64,000 nucleotides of DNA, taken from positions 248,001 to 312,000 of the forward strand of contig NZ_OBEA01000006.1 of assembly GCF_900215355.1 (NCBI RefSeq), read 5' to 3'. The position numbers and the translations under genes are program-made. Of this stretch, positions 63,546 through 64,000 are shown piece by piece. Within the stretch, counting starts at the first letter, position 1; every line of letters begins with the position of its first letter. The stretch is from Pseudooceanicola antarcticus (lineage in GTDB: Bacteria > Pseudomonadota > Alphaproteobacteria > Rhodobacterales > Rhodobacteraceae). The notes beneath the pieces were generated by a model. That model did no database searches. It saw only the letters and a program-made list of their open reading frames with translations, and was not told the DNA's origin.

Positions 63546-63947
63546 ATGACGGACATGATCGACTTCCCGCTCGACACGAAGGCCGATGGCACCCTGGCCC
63601 ATGCCGGGACGAGCCTGCGGTTCACCCTGCTCGACAGCCTCGACCAGCTGCCGGATCACGGCGGGCTCTACGTCCTGCTGGGCAGCGATCCCGAGGGCCT
63701 GAAGCCGCTGGCCTTCGGCGCCACACACAGCCTGTCGCGGCTGACCCGTGGCAGCGACTTCGCCGCCGCCCTGCGCGAAGGCTTCTATGCCGTGGGCATC
63801 GCCCCTGCCCCGCATGGCGCGGGTGCCCAAGAGATCGTCCGCGCCCTTGGCCGCCGCCACCGCGCGCCCATCAACACCCGACAGGAGGCCCTGCGCGCCA
63901 TCGAGGCCGCGCAGCTGCCCGCCGAGGTGCCGCTGGCTGCGGAGTGA
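63546..63947 (+). CDS. Small protein of unknown function, weak GIY-YIG resemblance
   Basis: I do not firmly recognise this 133-residue protein. GGLYVLLGSDPEGLKPLAFG and ATHSLSRLTRG (residues 39-70) recall the GIY-x-YIG layout of GIY-YIG domains, but the tyrosine and the usual catalytic Arg/Glu cannot be confirmed, so a degenerate or unrelated fold is more likely. The end EALRAIEAAQLPAEVPLAAE is helical. ATG 63546 has GAGAGAG in front. No partner gene is visible. Confidence 0.65.
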   Translation: MTDMIDFPLDTKADGTLAHAGTSLRFTLLDSLDQLPDHGGLYVLLGSDPEGLKPLAFGATHSLSRLTRGSDFAAALREGFYAVGIAPAPHGAGAQEIVRALGRRHRAPINTRQEALRAIEAAQLPAEVPLAAE

Positions 63948-64000
63948 TCCGCGCCGGGACGTGAGAGAGATCGGGCCAAGCGCCATTCCGGGCCTCAATG

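Overview
The window is a chromosomal segment of a high-GC alphaproteobacterium, most likely a marine or soil Rhodobacteraceae (Roseobacter-type) bacterium. The basis is gene content and order: nnr-glnB-glnA, yajC-secD-secF followed by a Mth938-like gene and ccmABCDG, a tricistronic-style sarcosine oxidase locus, a fliG far from any flagellar cluster, and GC-rich codon use. I saw no rRNA, tRNA, CRISPR array, phage or insertion sequence. Non-coding structure consists of hairpin terminators, dispersed REP-like elements and several candidate operator palindromes. All assignments come from reading the sequence; no database search was run.

Layout. 1-9.5 kb: the 5' end of a 2-hydroxyacid dehydrogenase gene diverges from a tightly packed ten-gene operon. 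The operon has a polar amino-acid-type ABC importer (binding protein, ATPase, two permeases), D-carbamoylase, D-hydantoinase, hydantoin/Asp-Glu racemase, a LysR regulator, an NAD-dependent epimerase and an SDR. This is a self-contained import-and-hydrolysis route for 5-substituted hydantoins or N-carbamoyl amino acids. 9.5-15.2 kb: WYL regulator, GST, a short Hint-domain protein, NAD(P)HX repair enzyme, then glnB-glnA with both nucleotidylylation tyrosines present. 15.2-26.9 kb: an unknown Rhodobacteraceae-type protein, DUF3445 oxygenase, ArsR/AHSA1 pair with two perfect operators, BioY, purB, an orphan fliG, DMT exporter and LpxL-type acyltransferase. 27-43.2 kb: acnA, SDR, an unknown coiled-coil protein, the cytochrome c maturation operon, TauE-like exporter, SecDF-YajC, a pentapeptide-repeat membrane protein, serS. 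43.3-47.4 kb: yfgM-like, bamB and der (outer-membrane assembly and ribosome biogenesis). 47.7-58.8 kb: RND efflux pair, ATM1-type ABC exporter divergent from a cysteine-rich ArsR repressor, LysM protein, LOG protein, host-attachment-family protein and Fe-type SOD. 59-63.3 kb: sarcosine oxidase delta, alpha and gamma genes without the beta gene next to them. The window closes with a short protein of unknown function.

The most interesting items are: the complete hydantoin operon with two strong inverted repeats in its upstream region; the ArsR/AHSA1 promoter, where two perfect 16-bp palindromes cover the putative -35 box and the start codon; the ArsR-controlled ATM1 exporter; the sox locus lacking soxB; a TTGCAAA cluster upstream of bioY; a 9-bp half-site repeated before the unknown gene at 15829; and two families of small dispersed hairpin repeats.
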